A stretch of DNA of 26,072 nucleotides from positions 1-26,072 of the forward strand of contig CAWEHT010000463.1 of the NCBI GenBank assembly GCA_963808455.1, read 5' to 3'. A program made the position numbers and the translations under genes. A model generated the notes under the pieces. It did not search any database. It was given only the letters and a program-made list of their open reading frames with translations, and had not been told where the DNA came from. Every line of letters starts with the position of its first letter. The first letter of the stretch is position 1. This stretch comes from CAWEHT01 sp963808455. Its GTDB lineage: Bacteria; Chloroflexota; Anaerolineae; CG2-30-64-16. Positions 18,206-25,666 of the stretch are shown piece by piece.

Positions 18206-18221
18206 GGCGATGGGGGCTCGG

Positions 18222-18610
18222 GCCGTCAACGAATACGACACGAATAAACGAATTCGTTGAACGGCGCGGCACTCAGCCGCGGCAGCGGTCCCAGGCCGGC
18301 CGCAATTCGTTTATTCGTTTGTCGGAATTCGTTGACGGCTCCCCATGTTTGTCGGAATTCGTTGACGGCTCCCCATGTTTGTCGGAATTCGTTGACGGCT
18401 CTCCCCGTTTGTCAAAATTCGTTGACGGCTCCCCATGTTTGTCGATATTCGTCGACGGCTCCGCATGTTTGTCGGAATTCGTTGACGGCTCCCCATGTTT
18501 GTCGGAATTCGTTGACGGCTCCCCATGTTTGTCGATATTCGTTGACGGCTCCCCCCGTTTGTCGGGATTCGTTGATGGCCACGCCCGCTTGCTGGAATCC
18601 GTTGACGGTG
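18222..18610 (+). repeat. Repeat module 1: inverted half-unit, hairpin and nine 30-bp tandem units
   Basis: The module opens with GCCGTCAACGAAT (18222-18234), the reverse complement of the unit core ATTCGTTGACGGC. A 14-base inverted repeat follows: CGAATAAACGAATT (18241-18254) pairs with AATTCGTTTATTCG (18304-18317) across a 49-base loop. Nine head-to-tail 30-base units then start at 18331, 18361, 18391 and so on to 18571, with a partial unit at each end. The unit begins GTTGACGGCTCCCCATGTTT and ends GTCGGAATTC. Inner units are nearly identical and the last two diverge. This occupies most of the 521-base gap between hsdS and the next gene. The rest (18611-18726) shows nothing clear. Confidence 0.9.
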
Positions 18611-18726
18611 AGCGCGTCCCTCCCAGATCCGGCGCCCGCCACCCTTCTCCTGCGAATTGGTCGCCGGCTGCCGGCTCGCCGGCCGATGCGTCCCGCGACC
18701 ATCGCCACACGCCCGGGGGTTGAGCC

Positions 18727-19170
18727 ATGGCTGAGCTCGTCACAGACGCCACCGGCAATGACCTGACCTACCGTATCATCGGCGCGGCGATGGCAGTGCA
18801 TAACACGCTCGGTCCCGGCTACAAAGAGGAGGTCTACGAGGCCGCCCTCGCAGCCGAGTTCGCCAGGCGGGACATCGCGGCGGCTCGCCAGTACCCGGTC
18901 GAGGTTCAGCATGCCGGGCTGCCCGTCGCTCTCTTCATCCTGGACCTGTTCGTGGAAGAACGGGTCGTCGTAGAGGTCAAGGCGCTCTTTCATCAGCTCA
19001 CTCACGACGAGATGGCGCAGGTGATTAACTACTTGAAGGCCACCGGTGCGCCCGTCGGGCTGCTGCTGAACTTCGGGCGACGCAGCCTGGAGTACCGGCG
19101 AGTCTTTCCGCCCAAGACCCTTGGTCCGGTTCAGCGTCTGGGCAGAGACAATGTGCGGAGGGAAGCATGA
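18727..19170 (+). CDS. GxxExxY family protein (PD-(D/E)xK nuclease-like)
   Basis: This 147-residue protein carries the family motif GYKEEVY (31-37), after IIGAAMAVHNTLGPG. A nuclease-like core follows with D73 in FILDLFVEE and E83-V-K85 in VVVEVKA, then HDEMAQVINYLKATGAPVGLLLNFG. This is the layout of the GxxExxY family, assigned to the PD-(D/E)xK nuclease superfamily. Its biological role is not established. It lies between hsdS and hsdM on the same strand and is bracketed by two modules of one 30-base repeat, which suggests it was inserted as a cassette. Start ATG 18727 lacks a good ribosome site. Confidence 0.85.
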   Translation: MAELVTDATGNDLTYRIIGAAMAVHNTLGPGYKEEVYEAALAAEFARRDIAAARQYPVEVQHAGLPVALFILDLFVEERVVVEVKALFHQLTHDEMAQVINYLKATGAPVGLLLNFGRRSLEYRRVFPPKTLGPVQRLGRDNVRREA

Positions 19171-19186
19171 GGAACCGACCCGGGAT

Positions 19187-19340
19187 GCCGTCAACGAATG
19201 GGCCGAAGCGCGGAGCCCGCCGCTACGGCAATCGCGGCCCGGCCGCAATTCGTTTATTCGTTCGTCGGAATTCGTTGACGGCTCCCCATGTTTGCCGGAA
19301 TTCCTCGACGGCTCCCCCTGTTCAGCGGAATCCGTTGCCC
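19187..19340 (+). repeat. Repeat module 2: shorter copy of the same 30-bp repeat module
   Basis: This has the same architecture as module 1. The inverted half-unit GCCGTCAACGAAT lies at 19187-19199, the shared block CCGGCCGCAATTCGTTTATT starts at 19239, and two 30-base units follow at 19274-19303 and 19304-19333. The tail GGAATCCGTTG...AGCGCGT also appears at the end of module 1. The second unit is degenerate. The module ends about 50 bases before hsdM. Confidence 0.85.
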
Positions 19341-19392
19341 GCAAGCGCGTTCATCCCGGCCCCGTCGCCGACCGTCTCCCAACGAAGGTGTG

Positions 19393-20970
19393 ATGGTTTC
19401 TATGGCCCGCTCAACCGCTAGCGCCCGGTCTAACGGCCGGAGATTCACCACTCAGCAGAGCCTCGACGGCTACGTCAAAAGCATCTGCGACATCATGCGC
19501 CGCTCGAACTGCGCCGGCGCTCTACAATATGTCCCTGAGCTGACCTGGTTGCTGTTCCTGCGCATCTTCGACGAGCAGGAAACACGAGAGGCCGAATACG
19601 CCGAGGCGGTAGGAGCCGATTTCGCGCCCTCCCTTGAGCCGCCCTACCGCTGGCAGGATTGGGCCGCGCCGGATGGCGCCAGGCGTGTCGAGCTGGCAAT
19701 GAGCACCCTGGGCGCGTTCTTCGGGTTCGTCAACGGCCAACTGATTCCTCATCTCCGCGGCCTCAAGGATCGGCCCAACGCCGGCGCCCGCCAGAAGATC
19801 ATCAGCGAGATCATGTCTGGGGTCGAGCGCGTCCGTATCGACAGCGAGCGCAACATGCTCGACGTGCTCGACCGGGTTCACGAGATCAACGCCGAGAACG
19901 TCAACCAGACGCACATCTTCACGCTGAGCCAGGTTTACGAGGGCCTGCTCTTGAAGATGGGCGAGAAGGGCAACGACGGCGGCCAGTTCTTCACCCCGCG
20001 CGAGATCATCCGCACGATGGTGCGGGCGGTGGACCCACAGCCCGGGCAGACGGTTTATGACCCAGGCTGCGGGACGGGTGGGTTCCTGGCGCAGTCGTAC
20101 CTCTACGTACGTGATCATTTGGGTGAAGATGGCACCGGCGAGCAGATCGAGGCGCTGAAAGGGCGCACGTTCTACGGTCGCGAGAAAGAGAACCTGATCT
20201 ACCCGATCGCCCTTGCGAACCTGGTGCTGCACGGCATCGACCAGCCCAACATCTGGCACGGCAACACGCTGACGGGCATGGAAACGTACGGCGGCCTGTT
20301 CCAGGAGGCCCCGACCCTGTTCGACGTCGTGCTGACGAACCCTCCCTTCGGCGGCAAAGAAGGCAAGGAAGCGCAGACGCGCTTCGCGTACAAGACCGGC
20401 GCCACGCAGGTCCTGTTCCTGCAGCATGTGATCGACAGCCTGCGCCCGGGCGGGCGCTGCGGCATCGTGCTGGATGAGGGCGTGTTGTTCCGCAACAACG
20501 AAACGGCTTTCGTCCAGACCAAGCGCAAGCTGCTGGACGACTGCGATCTGTGGTGCATCGTCAGCCTGCCGGGCGGCGTGTTCACCGCTGCGGGGGCAGG
20601 CGTGAAGACAAACCTGCTGTTCTTCACCCGCGGCGGCCCGACAGAAAAGGTCTGGTACTACGACCTGTCCGATATCAAAGTAGGCAAGAAGACCCCGCTG
20701 ACCACCGCCCACTTCGACGACTTCTTCCGCTGCCTGCCCGGCCGGGAGGACGGCGACCACAGCTGGACGGTCACGCGCGCCGAGATCGAGGCCAGGAACT
20801 TCGATCTCAAAGCGGTGAACCCAAATGCCAAGCACGACGAGGACACCCGCACGCCCGAGGAGCTGCTCGACCTGATCGAGGCCAAGGGACGCGAGGTGGC
20901 CGAAGCTTTGGCCGAGTTGCGGGGCCTTGAGGCGGCAGGAGAGGGCCGGAAAGAGCCGGGAGGTGCTTGA
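19393..20970 (+). CDS. Type I restriction enzyme M subunit (HsdM), N6-adenine methyltransferase
   Basis: This 525-residue subunit methylates adenine in the target using S-adenosylmethionine and is also required for restriction. An N-terminal helical domain (SLDGYVKSICDIMRRS, ELTWLLFLRIFDEQE) is followed by GQFFTPREI (197-205), the SAM motif DPGCGTGGF (223-231) and the catalytic NPPF (316-319). The C-terminal part includes LPGGVFTAAGAGVKTNLLFF. The ATG at 19393 has GAAGG a few bases upstream. An in-frame ATG at 19402 is possible. An HsdM frame also stays open upstream into repeat module 2, but that part has no family resemblance. The order R-S-x-M with the cassette in front is unusual. Confidence 0.92.
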   Translation: MVSMARSTASARSNGRRFTTQQSLDGYVKSICDIMRRSNCAGALQYVPELTWLLFLRIFDEQETREAEYAEAVGADFAPSLEPPYRWQDWAAPDGARRVELAMSTLGAFFGFVNGQLIPHLRGLKDRPNAGARQKIISEIMSGVERVRIDSERNMLDVLDRVHEINAENVNQTHIFTLSQVYEGLLLKMGEKGNDGGQFFTPREIIRTMVRAVDPQPGQTVYDPGCGTGGFLAQSYLYVRDHLGEDGTGEQIEALKGRTFYGREKENLIYPIALANLVLHGIDQPNIWHGNTLTGMETYGGLFQEAPTLFDVVLTNPPFGGKEGKEAQTRFAYKTGATQVLFLQHVIDSLRPGGRCGIVLDEGVLFRNNETAFVQTKRKLLDDCDLWCIVSLPGGVFTAAGAGVKTNLLFFTRGGPTEKVWYYDLSDIKVGKKTPLTTAHFDDFFRCLPGREDGDHSWTVTRAEIEARNFDLKAVNPNAKHDEDTRTPEELLDLIEAKGREVAEALAELRGLEAAGEGRKEPGGA

Positions 20971-21035
20971 CCGGATGCCTGATGGGGTTTATGATTGCGG
21001 AAGAAATACAGAAATTCTGCCGAGGGGACAGGCGT

Positions 21036-21317
21036 TTGAACGATAGCACAGTGCAACTGCGTGACAAAGGAGTGCTGACGCTGCCGGTGGGCTTGCGGCG
21101 CAAGTATAACTTGAGGCCCGGAGACGTCTTTGAAATCGTCGAGCTCGGTGACGGAGCTTTCACGCTGTCACCCCGACCGTCGCGGTTGGCAGCGTCGGGC
21201 GATAAGGTGGCAGAGGTACTGGGGCAGAAGGGTCTGAGCACCGACGACCTTCTTCAGGTCCTCGATGAGGAACGCGAGCGGTATTATGTCGAACACTATA
21301 CTGGTCAGGCGCCTTGA
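21036..21317 (+). CDS. AbrB/MazE-type antitoxin
   Basis: This small DNA-binding antitoxin of about 93 residues has a swapped-hairpin AbrB domain at its N-terminus: STVQLRDKGVLTLPVGLRRKYNLRPGDVFEIVELGDGAFTL spans the first 45 residues or so. The C-terminal part (TDDLLQVLDEERERYYVEHY) is helical and acidic, as expected for toxin binding. The TTG start at 21036 is chosen because AGGGGA lies 7 bases upstream and the domain begins immediately after it. The in-frame ATG at 20991 is the alternative. The stop overlaps the TTG start of the PIN gene (TTGA), as usual for antitoxin-toxin pairs. It probably autoregulates the pair. Confidence 0.75.
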   Translation: MNDSTVQLRDKGVLTLPVGLRRKYNLRPGDVFEIVELGDGAFTLSPRPSRLAASGDKVAEVLGQKGLSTDDLLQVLDEERERYYVEHYTGQAP

Positions 21318-21796
21318 TCGCCCCGCAGCTCTTCTTTGACTCCAGCGCGCTATTTGCAGGGGTGGCGTCACAGGCCGGCGCGCCTCGCGCCTTGCTCATG
21401 TTGGACGAGAATGGCATCATCGGCGTGACGGCGTCAGAACAGGTCATCGCAGAGACCGAACGGGCCCTGGCGCGCAAAGCTCCGCAGGCGCTGCCCTACT
21501 ACCGCCAGGCGTTGCGATCCGCCAGAATCACGATCGTGCATGATCCGGCTCCCGACGTGGTCTTCGTCAATGCTGGCCTCACTTCGCATGCCGCCGATCT
21601 TCCCATTCTGGTCGCCGCCAGGAGGATCCAGACGGATTTCTTGGTGACGCTTGACCGCCGGCATTTCATCGACGATCCGCAGGTGGCCGCGCGGGCAGGG
21701 ATCAGGATAGGAACGCCAGGCGATGCCCTGGCATGGGTACGCAGCCGCCTCGAGAAGGGCACCGAGGACAGCGGCTCGACCGAAGGAGGGCAATAG
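21314..21796 (+). CDS. PIN-domain toxin (VapC-like ribonuclease)
   Basis: This 160-residue PIN domain is a likely Mg2+-dependent endoribonuclease. Acidic residues fit the family pattern: D9 in QLFFDSSALF, E42/E47 in TASEQVIAETE, D95 in HAADLPILVAA and D114 in FLVTLDRRHF. It is slightly longer than a typical VapC, with a charged C-terminal tail. The TTG start lies within the stop of the AbrB-type gene, so the two are coupled. The location beside a restriction system fits a defence or stabilisation neighbourhood, but that is inference. Confidence 0.78.
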   Translation: MIAPQLFFDSSALFAGVASQAGAPRALLMLDENGIIGVTASEQVIAETERALARKAPQALPYYRQALRSARITIVHDPAPDVVFVNAGLTSHAADLPILVAARRIQTDFLVTLDRRHFIDDPQVAARAGIRIGTPGDALAWVRSRLEKGTEDSGSTEGGQ

Positions 21797-21803
21797 ATAC
21801 CCA

Positions 21804-22155
21804 ATGGCCACGTCGCTCACTAAACGACTGCGCGGTCTGGTTGGCGGCATCCTGGCAAGCTATCCGGGCGCCTGGCTGGAATGGCGCGCCGGCACGAATT
21901 TGACGTGCTGATGGCCCGTCAGGTCGAACGGCTAAGCCGGAACCCGCCCAAACCACCGGCCGTTGAGGAGAGCGCGCCGGGGCGAGAATCGAGTACGCGA
22001 TCGGCGGGTATCCGGATACACCCCGGGCCAGCCCGAAGAAGAACCTGCGGGCCGGCATCGCCGAACATCAGCGGCTCGAGATCGGTCAGCGCACGCCGCG
22101 GGGCAGGGTGCTCGAGGTCAAGGCCGGCTCTGTCATGCCGGACGGTCCCCGCTGA
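21804..22155 (+). pseudogene. Frameshifted small gene of unknown function
   Basis: A single product of about 116 residues can be stitched from three frames. MATSLTKRLRGLVGGILASY starts at 21804, HEFDVLMARQVERLSRNPPK covers about 21890-21950, and RIEYAIGGYPDTPRASPKKN runs from 21985 to a TGA at 22153-22155, ending EVKAGSVMPDGPR. Each segment looks protein-like and they abut without gaps, which suggests two single-base errors or real decay. GGAGGG lies about 13 bases before the ATG and the PIN gene stop is 7 bases upstream, so it belongs to that operon. No family is recognised. Confidence 0.45.
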
Positions 22156-22178
22156 AGGGTCACCCGTCGCCCCTGCGA

Positions 22179-24530
22179 TCAATGGCCTGCGAGAAGCCGG
22201 CCGAGAATGAACTCGGCGGCCCGCTTGTCGAGCGGCTCGTTGTTGTTGCCGCACTTCGGGCTCTGGATGCAACTCGGGCAGCCGTCGTCGCAGGGGCAGC
22301 TGCGGATCGTATCCAGCGCAGCCGACCAGAGCTGTACCAGCAGGTCGAAGCCCTTTTCCGCGATGCCCACACCACCGGGGTAGCCATCGTAGATGAAGAT
22401 CTGCGGCGCGCCGGTGTCAGGATGGCGCGGCGTGCTCAGGCCGCCGATGTCCCACCGGTCGCACATCGCGAACAGGGGCAAGATGCCGATGGAGGCGTGC
22501 TCGGCGGCGTGCAGGCCGCCGTAGAAATCCCATCCCCGGCGCGCCAGCTCCAGCGGGATATCTTCGGGGATGTCCCACCAAAGCGCTACCGTGTCGAATT
22601 GGTTCGCCGGCAGATCCAACGATTCGTCGCCTTGCACGGCCTCTGTGAACTGCTGCAGGCGGCGGTAACCCACGACCTGGCTGCGTACTCGAACGCGCCC
22701 CAAGTAGGCGGTCGTCGTCAACAACTGCATGTGGCGCTGGGAGCGCACGATGCGCACATCGCTCAGCTCGCGCGCCTGGGTATAGTAGTCCACGGTGGCC
22801 CGGGTCACCACAGCGCGGTGCTGGGCCAGATCGAACTCGGTGACCTGATAAGATTCGCCCTGATGGATGTAGACCGCGCCCAGGTGCACCCGGAAAGCCG
22901 CCTGGCTGCTGCTCAGCTCTTCCAAGAGGGCATAGCCATTCGAAGCATTGAGAACCGCAAAGCGGTCGCCCTGCGCATCACGCAACGCCACAGCCTGCGC
23001 CGGATGTCCCGAACCGGAAAACACCCAGCGCTGCCCCTGGCTGCCCCACCCAGGCATGGGTCGTAGCCTTTCGCTATCCACCAGCGCGGCAAGCGCCTCC
23101 ACAAAGCCTGGGCCGAAGAGGGCCCTGTCGTCCTGTTCGCCGGGCCGGCCGTCCCCTTCACCTGCGACGACCAGCGGCGCCTCCTGAGCCGCACAGGGCA
23201 GGTGCAGTTGCAAAATGTAGATATTGTCGGGGTCGATCAAGGCGTGCTCGTGCGGCCGGCCAAAAAGGTTGGCAGGATGGCGCATGTAGTACTGGTCCAG
23301 AGGGTTGTCCATCGCGACCAGGACGGCCAGGGCCGCGCCCTCCCCGCGCCCCGCACGGCCCGCCTGCTGCCACATGCTGGCGATGGTGCCCGGGTAGCCC
23401 ACCAGCAACGCCGCTTCCAGGCCTCCCACGTCGATCCCCAGCTCCAGTGCGCTCGTGGCCGTCACGCCCAACAGGTGGCCATGGAACAGGTCGCTCTCGA
23501 TCTTGCGGCGGTCGCCAGGCAAATAGCCGGCGCGGTAGGCTGCGATGCGATCGGCCAGCCCTGGCGGCGCGCTCGCAACTGCTCGCGCGCGTACCGCAGG
23601 AGCAACTCGGCCGCCACGCGGCGCTCGCGCAAAGGCGATGGTGCGCACGCCACCGGCGACCAGCGCCACGAAGAGGTCGCTGGCCTCGCGGTTGGCGCTG
23701 CGCCGTGCCTTGCGTGCACGATCCAGAAAAGGCGGGTCCCAAAGGGCAAAGGTGCGGGGGCCATGCGGTGAGCCGTCGTCGTCGATGATGGTGGCGCTCA
23801 TACCGGTCAACAGCTCGAAGTGCTCGGCAGGGTTGGCGATGGTGGCCGAGGTGGCGATGAACTGCGGGGCGTTACCATAGAGCGCGCAGACGCGTCGCAG
23901 CCGGCGCAGCACACAGGCCACCTGGGAGCCAAACACCCCGCGGTAGGAATGCGCTTCGTCGATGATCACGAACTTAAGATGGCGGAAAAAGCTGGCCCAC
24001 AGCGCATGATTCGGCAGGATGCCCACATGCAACATGTCGGGGTTGCTCATGACGACGCGCATCCGTTTGCGGATCGCGCCACGCGAGGCGGGTGGCGTGT
24101 CGCCATCATACGTGGCGGCTTCAGCGTTCGGGATGGCCCCGGCCGATCCAGACACGAAGGCCTGCCATTTGCCGATCTGGTCCTGGGCCAGCGCTTTGGT
24201 GGGATAGAGGCAAAGAGCGCGCGCCAGGGGATCCCTTGCCAGTGCTTCGAGCACCGGCACGTAATAACAGAGGGTCTTGCCGCTGGCCGTGGAGGTCGCA
24301 ACCACCACATTTTGGCCGGCCAGCGCGGCGTTGATGGCCGCCGCTTGATGGACATAGAGGCGTTCGACGCCGCCGGCCTTCAGCGCGGCCGCCACCGGGT
24401 CACTCAGGCGAGTCGCCAGCCGGCCATAGCGCGCCGGGCGGGCCGGCAGCTCGTGCACGTGCACGAGCTGGCCTTGATAGCCACGCTGACGAGCCAACCC
24501 GTTGAGAAAGGCCGCCGGGTCAAAGGCCAT
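22179..24530 (-). CDS. MrfA-like DEAH-box helicase with C-terminal Cys cluster
   Basis: This 783-residue superfamily 2 helicase resembles Bacillus MrfA (YprA), a 3'-5' DNA helicase for excision of mitomycin-type damage. It has Walker A in TSTASGKT (79-86), LYPTKALAQDQ, the DEAH box (191-194), TSAT, ALELGIDVG and QQAGRAGR. The C-terminal domain ends CPCDDGCPSC...KCGNNNEP with cysteines at 745, 747, 751, 754 and 760, a metal site typical of this family. Residues about 303-324 do not resemble the family. In a shifted frame the same bases read RRVAAELLLRYAREQLRARR, so two compensating indels probably lie near 23635 and 23563. The ATG at 24530 overlaps the end of the glycosyltransferase gene. Confidence 0.85.
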   Translation of the reverse strand: MAFDPAAFLNGLARQRGYQGQLVHVHELPARPARYGRLATRLSDPVAAALKAGGVERLYVHQAAAINAALAGQNVVVATSTASGKTLCYYVPVLEALARDPLARALCLYPTKALAQDQIGKWQAFVSGSAGAIPNAEAATYDGDTPPASRGAIRKRMRVVMSNPDMLHVGILPNHALWASFFRHLKFVIIDEAHSYRGVFGSQVACVLRRLRRVCALYGNAPQFIATSATIANPAEHFELLTGMSATIIDDDGSPHGPRTFALWDPPFLDRARKARRSANREASDLFVALVAGGVRTIAFARAPRGGRVAPAVRARAVASAPPGLADRIAAYRAGYLPGDRRKIESDLFHGHLLGVTATSALELGIDVGGLEAALLVGYPGTIASMWQQAGRAGRGEGAALAVLVAMDNPLDQYYMRHPANLFGRPHEHALIDPDNIYILQLHLPCAAQEAPLVVAGEGDGRPGEQDDRALFGPGFVEALAALVDSERLRPMPGWGSQGQRWVFSGSGHPAQAVALRDAQGDRFAVLNASNGYALLEELSSSQAAFRVHLGAVYIHQGESYQVTEFDLAQHRAVVTRATVDYYTQARELSDVRIVRSQRHMQLLTTTAYLGRVRVRSQVVGYRRLQQFTEAVQGDESLDLPANQFDTVALWWDIPEDIPLELARRGWDFYGGLHAAEHASIGILPLFAMCDRWDIGGLSTPRHPDTGAPQIFIYDGYPGGVGIAEKGFDLLVQLWSAALDTIRSCPCDDGCPSCIQSPKCGNNNEPLDKRAAEFILGRLLAGH

Positions 24531-25269
24531 CGCGCGCAAACAGACCGTAATTGGCCAGGCCCCAGCACTGCAGCCGGAACTGAACGGACGCCCTGATCAC
24601 GCCCAGCCCGTAAACGATGCTGCGCCTCAGATTGATCGACGACGCCTCGGGGAAATAGCGCGCCGGGCAAGAGATCTCGCCGATGCGGTAGCCGAAATAC
24701 AGGATCTGCATCAGGATCTGGTTATCAAAAACGAAATCATCGGAATTCTCCGCGAGTGGCAGCCCCAGCAAGACGTCACACGCAAAGGCGCGATAGCCCG
24801 TGTGGTACTCAGACAGCTTGGCACCTGTCAGCAGGTTCTGAAAGAGGGTCAGTGCCCGGTTGGAGATGTATTTGTACCGCGGCATGCCTCCCCGCAGGGC
24901 ACCGCCGGCAAGGATGCGTGAAGCCAGCACCACATCATATTGGCCGATCGCGACCAACGAAGCCATAGCAACCAGGAGCTTTGGCGTGTACTGATAGTCT
25001 GGGTGCAACATGATGATGACGTCGGCGCCCAGGTCCAAGGCCGCGCGATAGCACGTTTTCTGATTGCCGCCGTAGCCACGATTCTGGGGGTGGACCAGCG
25101 TGTGGATGCCCAGCTGTCTGGCGAGCGCAGCCGTGCAGTCAGAGCTCGCGTCGTCCACAAGAACCACGTCATCGACGAAGTCGAAACAAATCTCCCGATA
25201 GACGCTCGTGAGCGTCTTCTCGGCATTATAGGCGGGCATGACTACGACGATCTTCTTGCCGTGGATCAC
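24520..25269 (-). CDS. GT2 family glycosyltransferase (DPM1-like)
   Basis: This 249-residue GT-A glycosyltransferase starts IVVVMPAYNAEKTL. It has DDVVLVDDASSD for nucleotide binding, HPQNRGYGGNQKTCY and the metal-binding segment MLHPDYQYTPKLL. It ends in helices without an obvious membrane anchor. This resembles polyprenyl-phosphate hexose synthases of the dolichol-phosphate-mannose type, which load a sugar onto a lipid carrier on the cytosolic face. The donor is not predictable. The start is GTG at 25269 with GAGGAG just upstream. The gene follows the MazG-like stop by 12 bases and overlaps the helicase start, so the set is probably one transcript. Confidence 0.82.
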   Translation of the reverse strand: MIHGKKIVVVMPAYNAEKTLTSVYREICFDFVDDVVLVDDASSDCTAALARQLGIHTLVHPQNRGYGGNQKTCYRAALDLGADVIIMLHPDYQYTPKLLVAMASLVAIGQYDVVLASRILAGGALRGGMPRYKYISNRALTLFQNLLTGAKLSEYHTGYRAFACDVLLGLPLAENSDDFVFDNQILMQILYFGYRIGEISCPARYFPEASSINLRRSIVYGLGVIRASVQFRLQCWGLANYGLFARDGL

Positions 25270-25281
25270 GTTCTCCTCGCC

Positions 25282-25662
25282 TCAATCCACCGTGAAATCG
25301 CCCCTGCCCAGGCGATTGAGCCGCCCAGGAAGCCCAGATACAGGGTATTTGGCGGCGTCGATGCCGAGCTTGTCCAGCACAGCCTGGCTCAGGTCGATGT
25401 CAAGCGCGTTGGCCAGGCAGAGGCCATAGATCCACACGTCCGCCAGCTCCAGGCGTACACGCTCCCGCGCCTCCGGATCGGCGCCGGCAGCGGCCACCGC
25501 CGCGGGGTCCAGCCACTGATACTCTTCCAGGAGCTCGGCGGCCTCGATGGCAATCGAGACGGCCAGGTCCTTGGCATTATGGAAACGCTCCCAGTCACGC
25601 GCCGCCACAAAGCCGGCAACTGCGGCCCGCAGTTCTGCAACGGTGCGAGAATCGTCGGACAC
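25282..25662 (-). CDS. MazG-like nucleotide pyrophosphohydrolase
   Basis: This 126-residue all-alpha NTP pyrophosphohydrolase has the family motif in full: E40 and E43 in IEAAELLEEYQW, and E72 and D75 in LELADVWIYGL, which would bind Mg2+. It also has WERFHNAKDLAVSIAIE and the C-terminal KLGIDAAKYPV. It resembles the short dCTPase/RS21-C6 branch, which hydrolyses non-canonical or excess NTPs. The start is GTG at 25662, 4 bases after the transporter stop, with GAGG overlapping that stop. Confidence 0.85.
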   Translation of the reverse strand: MSDDSRTVAELRAAVAGFVAARDWERFHNAKDLAVSIAIEAAELLEEYQWLDPAAVAAAGADPEARERVRLELADVWIYGLCLANALDIDLSQAVLDKLGIDAAKYPVSGLPGRLNRLGRGDFTVD

Positions 25663-25666
25663 GGCC

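Noticed and set aside
18319..18610. CRISPR array
   Set aside because: The 30-base units are directly head to tail with no unique spacers, and no cas genes are present.
18257..18766. Repeat-protein coding frames on both strands (decapeptides such as TNSDKHGEPS on the minus strand)
   Set aside because: The unit length is a multiple of three, so any frame without a stop stays open throughout. There is no ribosome site or recognisable domain, and the flanking repeat module 2 does not keep the frame. The array is better explained as non-coding repeat.
19522..20835. Long minus-strand open frame opposite hsdM
   Set aside because: It is a shadow of the HsdM reading frame with no recognisable domain.
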